A DNA stretch of 64,000 bases, taken from positions 7,440,001 to 7,504,000 of the forward strand of contig NZ_CP109055.1 in the NCBI RefSeq assembly GCF_035975855.1, in the 5' to 3' direction. Below the pieces are notes generated by a model, which did no database searches, was not told the origin of the DNA, and worked only from the letters and a program-made list of their open reading frames with translations. Positions 33,177-43,600 of the stretch are shown in pieces. Position 1 is the stretch's first letter, and every line of letters starts with the position of its first letter. Both the position numbers and the translations under genes were made by a program. The DNA is from Streptomyces sp. NBC_01304. Its GTDB lineage: Bacteria; Actinomycetota; Actinomycetes; Streptomycetales; Streptomycetaceae.

Positions 33177-33466
33177 ATGGATCGTCCAGCCGAGGACCAC
33201 GGAGTGACGGATGGGAACGAGCTGGGCAGTTGGCCCCAGAGCGAGAGCGTTGACTACGAAGTGGCCCTTGAATTGGTCGATCAGGTGGTCGCTGTCCACA
33301 GCTCGTTCTTCTTCTACGCGAAGACGGAGGAAGAGAGAGAACTGCATCGGGCGGAGGTGGTCAAGTATGCGAAGCGCGGGAGGAGTTGGATCTCCTCGAC
33401 AGGGCAGAGCTCCAGCGAGTCGTTGCTGAGTACGCAGAGATGCTGCGGAGGCACAAGGGCGGATGA
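33177..33466 (+). pseudogene. Frameshifted plus-strand cargo gene in the tail operon
   Basis: ATG 33177 has an excellent GGAGGAG ribosome site. The frame runs MDRPAEDHGVTDGNELGSWP to VVKYA, then the coding signal moves to another frame from GAA 33371 (EAREELDLLDRAELQRVVAE) to TGA 33464-33466. One base appears missing around 33368-33371. The restored protein would be about 97 residues, charged and helical. It points against the tail genes and separates tail terminator from tail tube, so it is inserted cargo. Function unknown. Confidence 0.65.
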
Positions 33467-33520
33467 GCGGCTGACCTGTACACCTTGGCCCTCGAGGATC
33501 GAACCGGACGGCAAGGCGAA

Positions 33521-33955
33521 CTACATACTTCCACTGGCGCTGAGGCGATACCTCTGGGAACTGGTCACGATCCCCTCGACGGCAGCGGAGGCGTCAATGC
33601 CGTCGTCAGCGTCAAGCTCGCGCGCCCACACATCAACTCCGGGTACATCCAGCGGAAACAGCCACACGCCGGACCCTCCCCGCTCCAATAGGGCTCGCCG
33701 TCCCCGGTCGGCCATCCACTCGGCCTGATCGGCACGGCCGGCCACCGAAGTCAGCTGATAGACGAGCTCCGCGTCCTCGGACAAGTCGGCCAGCGGAGCA
33801 CCCCCTACCGATCCGCCCAGCGGATACAGGACGGTGTACGGGACCTCGGTGGGCTTCCCGTTCATCAACGGCAGTTTCCCAAGGCCGCATGGACGGCCTG
33901 TCGCCTTCGCGATCATGCCTTGGAGAGCCTTCGTCACCGGCGCGCGGTCGATCAC
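33521..33955 (-). CDS. Putative tail terminator protein
   Basis: A 144-residue protein starting VIDRAPVTKALQGMIAKATG. It has the tail-terminator/minor-capsid pattern: VPYTVLYPLGGSVGGAPLADL, then YQLTSVAGRADQAEWMADRG. GTG 33955 overlaps the upstream stop (GTGA). The position between head-tail genes and tail tube fits. Confidence 0.75.
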   Translation of the reverse strand: MIDRAPVTKALQGMIAKATGRPCGLGKLPLMNGKPTEVPYTVLYPLGGSVGGAPLADLSEDAELVYQLTSVAGRADQAEWMADRGRRALLERGGSGVWLFPLDVPGVDVWARELDADDGIDASAAVEGIVTSSQRYRLSASGSM

Positions 33956-34191
33956 AACTCGCCTCCAGCGAAGTACGCGGCCGCAGGACCTTCGATGCTG
34001 AGCACCCCGTACCGACACAGACCGAGCGCATCCCACTCCATGACCCCGGGCGTCGTGAGGATCGACAGACTCCGCTCACCGTCCTCATCGAAGACCTCGG
34101 CAACCACGACAGCCCTGGCCAGCAGGCCCCGTTCATGCTCGGCGAGCACGCCAGCAAGAGCGTCCTCGAGGTTGTTGCTCATGTCGCTCAC
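33952..34191 (-). CDS. Small structural-operon protein
   Basis: A 79-residue protein coupled by 4-nt overlaps at both ends to the HK97 gp10-like and tail terminator genes. The sequence (SDMSNNLEDALAGVLAEHER, then SLSILTTPGVMEWDALGLCR) does not match a family I know. The place suggests a head-tail joining accessory. Confidence 0.65.
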   Translation of the reverse strand: MSDMSNNLEDALAGVLAEHERGLLARAVVVAEVFDEDGERSLSILTTPGVMEWDALGLCRYGVLSIEGPAAAYFAGGEL

Positions 34192-34589
34192 AACGCTCCC
34201 GAGGCCGCGCTGCGAAGCTCCCGTACGAGGAGCGGCCCGAAGGCGTTGACTGCTGGCCCCAGGTGCGGGAACGGAGGCTGGTTGTAGTGGCGGCCGAGGC
34301 TGTCGATACCGACGAACCCGAACTCCAGCCGCCTGCCCTGCGGAGCGTTCGTGCCGATCTCACCCACGATCACGGGCCCGGCCCGGTGCACATCGGCCTG
34401 CCACGATGCCCGATACCGGCCGGTGATCACCCGCGGGCCCGGTCGGCCGGACGCATTGCGCTGCACCTGCACCACCAGCGCCTTCGCGCCGTGCCGCATC
34501 GCGGTCTCCGCCGCGGACACCGCAGCCTTCCCACCACGGTTCAACGCTGCAGCCAGCTGCGACGGATCCCGATATGTCCCGCCGCTCAC
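34188..34589 (-). CDS. HK97 gp10-like tail completion protein
   Basis: A 133-residue protein with the HK97 gp10 layout: an N-terminal helix (DPSQLAAALNRGGKAAVSAA), the small basic RPGPRVITGRYRASWQ segment, then RRLEFGFVGIDSLGRHY and the C-terminal helix PAVNAFGPLLVRELRS. GTG 34589 overlaps the upstream stop. It caps the tail where it joins the head. Confidence 0.8.
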   Translation of the reverse strand: MSGGTYRDPSQLAAALNRGGKAAVSAAETAMRHGAKALVVQVQRNASGRPGPRVITGRYRASWQADVHRAGPVIVGEIGTNAPQGRRLEFGFVGIDSLGRHYNQPPFPHLGPAVNAFGPLLVRELRSAASGAL

Positions 34590-35008
34590 TGCGCCGCCAG
34601 CGTCCGGTTGTGCTCCTCCAGCCACACGGTGCGCAGCACCGGGAACGACGACACTTCACCCAACGCCGATACCCGGTACGTACGGCCGACGGCTTGCTCA
34701 TCACGGGCCTCAACGATCAGAACGGTGTCGTTCTCCCATACCTCGGGAGCCTCAAGAGGCAGCAGCAGCCGGTATCCGGCACGCACCTCCTGGACATACG
34801 CACTGTCCTGCCCCGAGCCCTTGCTGCGGATCCGCTCCTGGTGCGCGTACAGCCCCGCCTTGTCCTCGTACACGACCACCGGCGGCGCCGGCACAAGGTC
34901 ACCGGTTTCCGGGTCGAGCATGTCCTCGCCACTGCCCCGACTGACCTGCACCTTGTCCGGCATCAGATGGCGCTCCGCGAAGCGGACGAGCCCAGACTGA
35001 TCAAGCAC
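34586..35008 (-). CDS. Head-tail stopper, DUF6093-like
   Basis: A 140-residue beta-rich protein with features of the DUF6093/head-completion family (MPDKVQVSRGSGEDMLDPET; YEDKAGLYAHQERIRSKGSG; YRLLLPLEAPEVWENDTVLI). GTG 35008 overlaps the upstream stop by 8 nt. It is a head-tail connection component, which shows that head genes once stood upstream. Confidence 0.75.
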   Translation of the reverse strand: MLDQSGLVRFAERHLMPDKVQVSRGSGEDMLDPETGDLVPAPPVVVYEDKAGLYAHQERIRSKGSGQDSAYVQEVRAGYRLLLPLEAPEVWENDTVLIVEARDEQAVGRTYRVSALGEVSSFPVLRTVWLEEHNRTLAAQ

Positions 35009-35369
35009 CCGCAGCCCACTCCCTCAGCTGCGCCAGCATCCCGCGAGTCAGCTCACCCGGCCGCCCATCCAGGTCATCCCGGTCGAGAACAGCCTCGTCG
35101 AGCTTCTGCCAGTCCACCGCGTCAAGGAAGCCGATCACGACATGACGAACGTCCGCGGGCTCCACGACAACCTCGGCCAGGCCGTCGAACTCGACGCCAC
35201 GCCAGCCCTGCTGTACGTACAGGGTGACCTCAGGGCCCTCGTCGACGGTCTGCGTGATCCGATACGCCTCGACTGCCGAGGCGACATTGTGCCCGTCGAC
35301 CTCGATCACGGCCGGTTCATCCGGACGGGCAGCGATCCGAACGCGCTGCGGCTCCAGGTACGTGCTCAT
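35001..35369 (-). CDS. Putative head-tail region protein, first surviving gene
   Basis: A 122-residue protein starting MSTYLEPQRVRIAARPDEPA. It has a beta-rich N-terminal half and an acidic helical C-terminus. It is the first gene of the structural operon in this window; a 6-bp hairpin (35383-35399) lies right upstream of the start. No capsid, portal or terminase gene follows upstream. Family not recognised. Confidence 0.65.
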   Translation of the reverse strand: MSTYLEPQRVRIAARPDEPAVIEVDGHNVASAVEAYRITQTVDEGPEVTLYVQQGWRGVEFDGLAEVVVEPADVRHVVIGFLDAVDWQKLDEAVLDRDDLDGRPGELTRGMLAQLREWAAGA

Positions 35370-36242
35370 GATCCCGACCCTAGGTGCGCGAAACGCACCC
35401 TCTCCCGGTCAGCAGGAGTCGCTGCCCGAGCACGTCGCCTTGGCTGCCGTAGCGTGAACCGGGTCCTATCCGAGCTGCTGGCTGCATCGCTCGAACTGTG
35501 GCCCGCCCTTGCAAGACGCAGGGCGGGCCACAGCCACGCTCCCTGAGGCGGTTGGTCTGATTATTACCAGGCTGCTGTAGGTGGACAGCCTGAATCACCC
35601 CCGCACGCGGGTACAGCAGCGTTCCAGGAACAAGTCTGCCGGTTCTCGCGGAGAGTTACCGCTGCATACGGTCAGGCTCGCTGTCTGCGGCGTTACCGGG
35701 TGTGCGGTGATTGTTCTTGCGTGGGGGCAGGCGGTTGGGTCCGGGCAGCGCAGTGTGGTGAGACGGGTGCCCTACAAGCGTCCTGTTGGAGACAGCCGCC
35801 TGAATGATCTTGCAAACGCTCGCGAACTAGCCGTCCATTGCGCCAATTTCAGAGCCATCAAGAAGGTGCTCTGCCGGCCCGCCCCGATCTGGTCGCCGCC
35901 AGTGACGCTGGAGGTCCGGGCAGCCGCGAGCATGGCCGATTCTGTGCGCCCAACCGACCACACTCTATGGCTCAACTTCTCCTGAAGTGGGAGCTCTTCG
36001 CGTCGACGGGTGGCGGACGACCTTCGCCGGAGCGAGGGCGCCCGATGGCGAAATCAGAGCCCTTCCTGTTACGCAATGTGAGTGTCACGGGAGTTTGATG
36101 AGGGGCCCGCAAGCCGGGCATCCAGTGCTATTTCTGCAGGTCAAAGAGGTGCTCTAGGTCGCCACTGAGAGGTATCTCACTTGACGCCGGGAGCTGATGC
36201 AGCGTTAACTCCCGTCACTCGTGAATATTAGGTAACTCTGGG
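35370..36242. other. Junction between the phage module and the RHS region
   Basis: This 873-nt stretch has no convincing gene. It carries the 35496-35533 hairpin, a weak plus-strand open frame (35581-35985) with poor codon bias, and a possible TTGACG at 36183-36188 before the LamG gene. No tRNA-like sequence or clear att repeat was seen. It marks where head/packaging genes would be expected but are absent. Confidence 0.5.
35496..35533. terminator. Perfect 14-bp hairpin
   Basis: CTGTGGCCCGCCCT (35496-35509) pairs exactly with its complement at 35520-35533 around a 10-nt loop. It is probably a terminator isolating the phage operon from its right neighbour. Confidence 0.65.
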
Positions 36243-39200
36243 GTGGGGACTGTGGAGTTGAGGTGTGGGCATCGTCATGCCCGTGGACCTAGGCGCAGAT
36301 CGCGTCGTGCTGATGGTGCCGGTCCTATAGGTCTGTTCGCGGTCACGTTGAGCGCCGCGCTGGCCATCGGACTGGTGCCCGAGACCGCGTTGGCGTCAGT
36401 GCCGCAAGCGTCCGGTGCCCCGCCTCAAGCAGGTAACGCAGCCACCGGCTCGAGGGAGTTCACGGAGGCGGAGGCGCAGGCCGAGGCGAAGCGCACGGGT
36501 GAGAGCGTGGAGATCGCGTCGCTGCGAGGGGAGAGCAGCGAGGTCTTCGCCACGCCCCAGGGGGACTTGGAGGCGCGTGAGTATCTGCGTCCGGTGCGGG
36601 CGCGAGTCGGCGGTGTGTGGAAGCCGGTCGACACGGCGCTAGCAAAGGCTGCCGACGGCTCGGTTGCCCCGAAAGTCACCACGGTGGATTTGGAGTTCTC
36701 CGGTGGGGGCGACGCACCGCTGGTGAAGATGGTGAAGGCCGGACGTGAGCTGGCGCTGTCGTGGCCCGGCAAGCTGCCCGCGCCGGAGTTGGACGGTGCG
36801 ACCGCGACCTACCGCGACGTGCTCCCAGATGTCGATCTGCGGATGGGGGCCCAGGAAGACGGCTTCACCCAGCTCCTCGTCGTCAAGACGGCCAAGGCAG
36901 CGGCGAGTTCGGAGCTGGCCGAGCTGCGGCTGAGGCTGGACGCGGACGGCATGAACGTGAAGGAGACTGTTGAGGGCGGCCTCCAGGCAGTCGACGCCGG
37001 AGCGAAGGGCGCGGTGTTCGAGGCACCGAAGCCGATGATGTGGGACTCCAGCACCGGCGCGGGTGCGGCCAAGGCCAGCACGCAGGCGACGCGCGAAGCG
37101 GCGATGGGTGCGGACGATGAGCCGGGGGCGGGCGAGTCCGCCAAGCTTGCGCCGGTAGGAGTGGAGATTCCGGCCGGCCAGGACGAGCTGGTGTTGACGC
37201 CGGACCAGGACGTACTCAAGGGTGCGGACACCACGTATCCGGTGTTCATCGACCCGCAGTGGTACTCGCCGCGCGCGTCGGCGTGGACGATGGCGTCGAA
37301 GTACTGGGCAGGCTCGCCGCAGTGGAAGTTCAACGGCGACTCCGATGCCGGCATGGGCTACTGCAACTGGGCTTACTGCGCCCCTCATGACACCAAGCGG
37401 TTGTTCTACCGGATCCCGACGTCACGGTTTGCGGGGAAGTCGATCCTGTCGGCGGAGTTCGTGGTCCGCAACACCTGGTCGGCGTCCTGCGCGGACCGGT
37501 CGGTGGAGCTGTGGGAGACCAAGCCGATCTCGTCGTCCACGACGTGGAACTCGCAGAACGCGTCCGGGTTCTGGGTCAAGGAGCTGGCCTCTCGTTCGTT
37601 CGCGTACGGCTACACGGGTTGCAGTGCGAAGGACGCCGAGTTCAATGTGAAGTCGGCGGTGCAGTCGGCCGCGAACGGTAAGGACGACACGATGACCTTC
37701 GGCCTGCGGGCCGCGAGTGAGTCGGACGGCCATGCGTGGAAGCGGTTCTCGGATAAGGCGTATCTGCGGGTGAAGTACAACCGTCCGCCGTCGCAGCTCA
37801 AGAGGACTCAGCTGACCATGGAGTATGGCGGCACCTGTAAGCCGTCTTCCAGTGCCGCGCGGGTACGCACGCTGGGGAAGATCTACGCGAACAATGTCAC
37901 CGACCCTGACAAGGACAGTGTGTCGGTGCAGTTCCAGGCGAAGTGGGATGGCGGCTCGTGGAGCCCCGCCAAGACCACGTCGAAGAAGTCCGGGTCCACA
38001 TTCGCGATCAGCTTGCCCTCGTCGATCCCGCAGAACAAGACGGTCAACTGGTACGCCCGTTCCTACGACGGGGCACAGTACTCGCCGTGGTCGTACGCGG
38101 GTGATCCGCATGCCTGCTACTTCGTGTACGACACGAAGGTTCCCAAGGCTCCGGCGGTCAGCTCGGGCGAGTACCCGGCCTCCGATACCGACAACCCCGA
38201 TGACCCCTGGTACGACGGGGTGGGCCGCTACGGATCGTTCGAGATGAAGGCTGCCAATACGGATGTGACGACGTACTGGTACGGCGTCAACGGTGACCCT
38301 TCTTCGAAGAACAAGGTGACCACGTCGGGCGGTGCGGCCCAGATCGTGAAGGTGCTGCCGGCCAAGCCGGGGGTGAACTTCTTTACCGCGCAGGCATTCG
38401 ACTCGGCGGGCAACGGCAGTGAGATCCGCACCTACCAGTACCGGGTCAAGGCCGGTCAGCCCGAACGCGCCACCTGGCAACTGGACGAGGCTGCTGACGC
38501 CACCGAGACGCACGGTTCCACGCCCGGCCGCACCCTGGCCTTGCACGGTGGCGTGACGCCCAAGGTGGCGGGCGTGAAGGACACGGCGGTGGAGTTCAAC
38601 GGCACCGACGGCTACGCCTCCACCGACCTGTCCGTGGTCAACACCAGCGGCGGGTTCGCGGTGTCGGCTTGGGTGAAGTTGGCGAAGATCCCGGAGACGA
38701 CGGCAGTGGTGGCCACGCAGCCGGGTAACAATGCGCCTGGTTTCGAGCTGTACTACTCGGCCACGTATGGCTGGTCGTTCAACCAGTACAAGTCCGACGA
38801 TGTGGCAGGCGGGCTGGTGCGCGCAGACCAGGGCGGCACCGGCGCGGTGACGGCTGGTGTGTGGACGCATCTGGTGGGCTCGTATTCCTCGACGAGTGAT
38901 CAGCTGCAGCTGTTCGTGGATGGCAAGCTGGCCGGCTCGGCGGCCTACAGCACGCCGTGGGAGGCTCGCCGGGGCCTGCAGATCGGCGGCAAGAACTACG
39001 GCAGTGGTGTGTCGGCGTTGTTCCCGGGTGCGGTCGATGAACTGCAGTTGTTCGACAAGCCGCTGGCGCAGGATGAGGTCGACAAGCTCTTCGCCAAGCA
39101 GAGCATCGGCGACCCCGGCCGGCCCGCCCTCGCCGTCTTCGGCCTGGACGAGCCGGTGGGCGCCACGGAGATCACCGGTCACGGCGGGGTGCTGCCCGCC

Positions 39201-40547
39201 AAGTACAACGGCGGGGTGACCACCGGGGCACCCGGTGTCGCTGGGAAGGCCGCCAGTTTCAACGGCGCCTCCAGCTACGCGAAGATCGGCCAGACGAGCG
39301 GCCCGCACCTGAACACCTCGCGTGCCTTCACCGTTTCCGCTTGGGCCAAGCTGGACAAGAAGCCGAGCGGCGCCGCGGTCATCACCGCACAGGCCGGGAA
39401 GGACAAGCCCGGATTCGAGCTGTACTACTCGCAGGCGTATGACCGGTGGGCCGTCAACCAGTACTCGGCGGACGCCGCCGAGGCCACACCCATCCGGGCC
39501 ATGCAGCCCGACGGCACCAGCGCACGGGCCGGGGAGTGGGTGCACCTGGTGGGTGTCCACGATCCGGTGGCCGACACGCTCACCCTGTACGTCAACGGCA
39601 CAAAGGCCGGATCCACGAAGCTGGCCGGGGCCTTCTACGCGGACCAGTCGATGTACATCGGAGCCAGCAATTACAGCGGCGCCATGGCGGCCTACTTCCC
39701 CGGCAGCATCGACGACGTACGTCTGCTGGACCGGTCCGTCTCCGCCGACGAGGTCGCGCAGATGTTTAAGCAGCGCCCGCTGGTCAAATCCCGCTGGAAG
39801 TTCGAGGAAACCTCCACCACCACCCCGGCCACGACGCCGGACGACGCGGGCACCGGCAACAAGCTGACCTTCAACGGCGGCGCCACCAAGTCCGACATGG
39901 GCATGATCGACCTTGGCGCGATGGAGCTGAACGGCACCACCGGCTACGCCACGGCTGACCGAGTCCCGGTCGATTCCTCGGGCAGCTTCACACTGACCGC
40001 GTGGGCTCAGGCCGCCGCGATGCCGGACGGAGCCGTCGCCCTGACCAGCGCAGAAGGAACCAACCAGAGTGCCTTCGCGGTCCGCTACGTACCGGACGCC
40101 ACTGCTCCGGAGACGAATCCGGGCCGTTGGCAGCTGACCGTCGCCGACAGAGACACAACCGAGGCCACCGTGGCTGAGGCCAGCAACGGCGAGTTCTACG
40201 ACGCCCGCAACTGGAACCACCTGGCCCTGGTTTACGACGGCTTCGCCAAGGAAGCGCGGCTGTACGTCAACGGCGGCCTCGCCGAAGTCGCCTGCGCTGA
40301 TGACGACGGGGACGGCACCAGCGACAGTCCGACCTGCGCAGACGCAGTGCCGTGGGCGGAGAACGCTCTCGCCTTCAAGGCCACCTCACTCCAGGTCGGC
40401 CGGGAAGGCACCGGCAGCCGCGCCAAGGGCTACTTCCCCGGGCTGGTCGACGATGTGTGGGCCTTCCAGGGCGCTCTGAGCGACGCCCAGGTCGAAAGGC
40501 TCGCCGGTTCCTGGTTCGACATTCCCACCGAAGTACCCGGCGACTGA
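36243..40547 (+). CDS. Secreted multi-LamG domain protein
   Basis: A 1434-residue exported protein. The N-terminus has twin Arg-rich basic residues followed by a hydrophobic stretch (IGLFAVTLSAALAIGLVPET) and an Ala-rich cleavage region. Residues 90-750 are beta-rich, with an Ig-like part. Three LamG/concanavalin-like domains follow at about 759-945, 959-1176 and 1179-1430, each with V/E-F-N-G-x-x-G/S-Y-A at its start and F-P-G-x-x-D-x at its end. Such proteins are found next to secreted RHS proteins in Streptomyces and may bind polysaccharide or the RHS shell. GTG 36243 or GTG 36252 are possible starts. A hairpin follows. Confidence 0.85.
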   Translation: MGTVELRCGHRHARGPRRRSRRADGAGPIGLFAVTLSAALAIGLVPETALASVPQASGAPPQAGNAATGSREFTEAEAQAEAKRTGESVEIASLRGESSEVFATPQGDLEAREYLRPVRARVGGVWKPVDTALAKAADGSVAPKVTTVDLEFSGGGDAPLVKMVKAGRELALSWPGKLPAPELDGATATYRDVLPDVDLRMGAQEDGFTQLLVVKTAKAAASSELAELRLRLDADGMNVKETVEGGLQAVDAGAKGAVFEAPKPMMWDSSTGAGAAKASTQATREAAMGADDEPGAGESAKLAPVGVEIPAGQDELVLTPDQDVLKGADTTYPVFIDPQWYSPRASAWTMASKYWAGSPQWKFNGDSDAGMGYCNWAYCAPHDTKRLFYRIPTSRFAGKSILSAEFVVRNTWSASCADRSVELWETKPISSSTTWNSQNASGFWVKELASRSFAYGYTGCSAKDAEFNVKSAVQSAANGKDDTMTFGLRAASESDGHAWKRFSDKAYLRVKYNRPPSQLKRTQLTMEYGGTCKPSSSAARVRTLGKIYANNVTDPDKDSVSVQFQAKWDGGSWSPAKTTSKKSGSTFAISLPSSIPQNKTVNWYARSYDGAQYSPWSYAGDPHACYFVYDTKVPKAPAVSSGEYPASDTDNPDDPWYDGVGRYGSFEMKAANTDVTTYWYGVNGDPSSKNKVTTSGGAAQIVKVLPAKPGVNFFTAQAFDSAGNGSEIRTYQYRVKAGQPERATWQLDEAADATETHGSTPGRTLALHGGVTPKVAGVKDTAVEFNGTDGYASTDLSVVNTSGGFAVSAWVKLAKIPETTAVVATQPGNNAPGFELYYSATYGWSFNQYKSDDVAGGLVRADQGGTGAVTAGVWTHLVGSYSSTSDQLQLFVDGKLAGSAAYSTPWEARRGLQIGGKNYGSGVSALFPGAVDELQLFDKPLAQDEVDKLFAKQSIGDPGRPALAVFGLDEPVGATEITGHGGVLPAKYNGGVTTGAPGVAGKAASFNGASSYAKIGQTSGPHLNTSRAFTVSAWAKLDKKPSGAAVITAQAGKDKPGFELYYSQAYDRWAVNQYSADAAEATPIRAMQPDGTSARAGEWVHLVGVHDPVADTLTLYVNGTKAGSTKLAGAFYADQSMYIGASNYSGAMAAYFPGSIDDVRLLDRSVSADEVAQMFKQRPLVKSRWKFEETSTTTPATTPDDAGTGNKLTFNGGATKSDMGMIDLGAMELNGTTGYATADRVPVDSSGSFTLTAWAQAAAMPDGAVALTSAEGTNQSAFAVRYVPDATAPETNPGRWQLTVADRDTTEATVAEASNGEFYDARNWNHLALVYDGFAKEARLYVNGGLAEVACADDDGDGTSDSPTCADAVPWAENALAFKATSLQVGREGTGSRAKGYFPGLVDDVWAFQGALSDAQVERLAGSWFDIPTEVPGD

Positions 40548-40559
40548 TCTCAAGCGTAT

Positions 40560-40587
40560 GGGGTGCCGGGCTGTGGCCCGGCACCCC
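40560..40587. terminator. 12-bp hairpin between LamG and RHS genes
   Basis: GGGGTGCCGGGC (40560-40571), loop TGTG, and GCCCGGCACCCC (40576-40587), 13 nt after the LamG stop. It may reduce read-through into the RHS gene. Confidence 0.75.
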
Positions 40588-40681
40588 GCTGCAGCCGCCT
40601 TCTGTCCGTCTCGTCTTCCGAATCCGCGCGCCCCGAAGCCGTGGCAGCGCATCCCCCTCCATTCAGAGAATTGATTCAGAC

Positions 40682-43600
40682 ATGTATGGAATAAGACGGC
40701 CCCGTGGTGCCGTGAAGCTACGGCGCAGAATCGCGCTGGGTGCTTCGACAGCAATGGTGGCCACCCTGATCCAAGCAATCACATTCGCACCTGCAGCCGA
40801 TGCCGCAGGCGGCGGCCGCCCCAAGGCCATCGACCCCGACAAGCCCGTCGCGGGCAAGAGCCTCAACACGGTCGAGCCGCGCACCCTTGAGAAGGGCCCG
40901 CGGACCCCGCAGAAGGCTCCCAAGGCGAAGTGGCCCACGGCCGATGAGGCTGTAGTCACGCTCACCGAGCCGACCGAGAAGACGGGCCGCCCGGTGCAGG
41001 CCAAGGGCCTCCCTTTGCAGCTCAACACGGCCTCGACCAAGCACACCAAGAAGCCGCTCGACGGCAAGGTCAACACCCGGCTCCTATCCCGGAAGCAGGC
41101 CGACAAGGCGGGCGTCGTCGGGCTGCTGTTCACGCTGGAGCCCGAGTCCGCCAAGGACGCGGGCACGATCGGGGCCAGCGTCAGCTACGCGGACTTCGCC
41201 GAGGCGTACGGCGGCAACTACGGTGCACGTCTGACCCTCGTCGAGTTGCCCGCGTGCGTACTCGAGACGCCGGACAAGGCCAAGTGCCGTACCGCCACGC
41301 CGGTCGCGACGGTGAACGACACCGAGAAGCGGACCGTGAGCGGCCGTTCGGTCTCTCTCAGCGCGGACACGCCCACGGTCCTGGCGGCGGTCGCCGGTGA
41401 CGAGGCGAAGTCCGGGGATTACAAGGCAACGTCACTGTCTCCGTCGGCTGCCTGGAACACCGACCTCAACACCGGAGACTTCGGCTGGTCGTACGATATT
41501 CCGGTCCCCGAGGTGCCGGGGGACATGGCCCCGGACGTAGGGCTTTCGTACTCCTCCGGAACGATCGACGGCCGCACCGGCAGCACCAACAACCAGTCCT
41601 CCTGGATCGGTGACGGCTTCGAGCTGTCTCCCGGGTATATCGAGCGGCGCTACAAGCCATGCGCCGAGGATGGGCAGACGGCCGGCGACGGCGTCAACAA
41701 GCCCGGCGACCTCTGTTGGGGCTACGACAACGCCTACATCACCTTTAACGGCAAGGGTGGCGAGCTCGTTCCCACCGGGACCGCCGACGAGTTCAAGCTG
41801 AAGGCAGACGACGGCACCCTGATCAAGCGGCTGCGCAACACCGCTCTGGCCAATGGGGACAACGACGGCGAGTACTGGCGGGTGACCACGGCCGACGGTA
41901 CCCGCTACTACTTCGGTTACAACCGCCCCTCCGGCTGGGCCGAGGGCAAGGACGAGACGAACTCGTCTTGGACCGTGCCCGTCTACGGAGACGACTCCGG
42001 TGAACCGTGTCACAAGGACACCTTCGCCGAATCCTGGTGCCAGCAGACCTGGCGCTGGAACCTGGACGCCGTCATCGACCCACACGGCAACCTAATGACG
42101 CACTACTACGGCAAGGAAAGCAACTCCTACGGCCGTAATCTCAAGGCGTCCGACGACACCTCCTACACCCGCGGTGGCTACCTCAAGCGGATCGAGTACG
42201 GTCTGCGCGCCTTCTATGACAAGCCCCTGGCCAAGGTGGAGTTCACCAGCTCCGAGAGGTGCATCCCCAACGCCAGCACCGACTGCTCGTCCATCTCGAA
42301 GGACTCGTTCTACTGGTACGACACCCCGTGGGACATGAACTGCGAGGCGGCCACGGACTGCGACAAGGGCCGCCTAGCCCCTACCTTCTGGACCCGCAAG
42401 CGCCTGACCGGCATCAACACACAGGTCCTCAAAGGCACCGAGTACAGCAAGGTTGACTCCTGGGCCCTCACCCATCGCTGGGGCCAGGCCGATGTCGACT
42501 ACCAACTGTTGCTCGACTCGATCCAGCACACCGGGCACACCGCCACTCCCACGATCACTCTGCCGAAGACCACCTTCGCGTACACGCAGCTTGAGAACCG
42601 TCTGGACAAGACCGGTGACGGCTACGCGCCATACATCAAGGCCCGTCTGTCCACCATCGCGGACGAGTCCGGCGGCCAGATCGACGCCAACTACTCAGCG
42701 GCGGCCTGCAACTGGGACGCACTGCCCACACCGCAGACCAATACCACTCGGTGTTTCCCGCAGTACATCGGCGGCTCCACCTCCGACGATCCAGATCGGC
42801 AGTGGTTCAACAAGTACGTCACCACTTCGGTGACCACCACCGACCGCACCGGCGGCGGCCCGGACCAAGTCACCGCATATGAGTACAAGGGCGATGCGGC
42901 CTGGCACTTCGACGATGACGACGGCCTGACCAAGGAGAAGTTCAAGACCTGGTCGCAGTGGCGCGGCTACGGGCAGGTGCGAGCCAAGACCGGTGGCCAG
43001 GGCGGCGCGGCCGCACTGAAGACGCAGCAGGACACCTACTTCCTGCGCGGCATGCACGGCGACCGAGCCGACGCCACAGGCGACAGCACCAAGACGGTGA
43101 GCGTCTCCCTCGGCGAGGGCGAAGGCGATCCGATCACCGACCACGAGTCGGCAGTGGGCTTCAGCTACAAGACCGTCAGCTATTCCGGCCCGGACGGCAA
43201 GGCACTGGTCAAGACGGTGGAGCGGCCCTGGCACCACCAGACCGCATCCAAGAAGCGGACCTGGGGCACCATCACCGCCAACTTCACCGGCACCTCCAAC
43301 ACCAAGACCTGGACCTCCCTGGACAACGGCGCCGGTACCAACTGGCGCACCACATCCACCGCCATGACCCACGACACAGTCGCCGGCCGAGTTACCCAGG
43401 TCGACGACTTCGGAGACAACACCACCGCCGCCGACAACCGCTGCGCTCGCACCACCTACGCCACCAACACCAGCAACAACATCCTCACCTTGCCGTCCAG
43501 GGTGGAGACCGTTGCCACGTCGTGCGGCGACACGGTGGACCGGGCTACCGGCGTGATCTCGGATGTGCGCACGGCCTACGACGGTGGCGGCTACGGAGCG

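Noticed and set aside
19272..35369. Tail-only particle (tailocin) reading of the module
   Set aside because: Not favoured: head-tail stopper, gp10-like and terminator genes remain, which a tail-only particle would not need, and tail genes show lesions.
35581..35985. Plus-strand 134-residue frame in the junction
   Set aside because: Poor codon bias, no ribosome site and no recognisable motif.
35370..36242. tRNA gene or attachment site at the right end of the phage module
   Set aside because: No cloverleaf-like sequence or repeated core could be seen; without the left end of the element a direct repeat cannot be tested.
37422..40220. 932-residue minus-strand frame over the LamG gene
   Set aside because: Antisense shadow; the plus strand has signal peptide and LamG repeats.
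40352..40681. N-terminal extension of the RHS gene
   Set aside because: The extension overlaps the LamG gene end and a terminator and is basic/low complexity; the signal peptide starts at ATG 40682.
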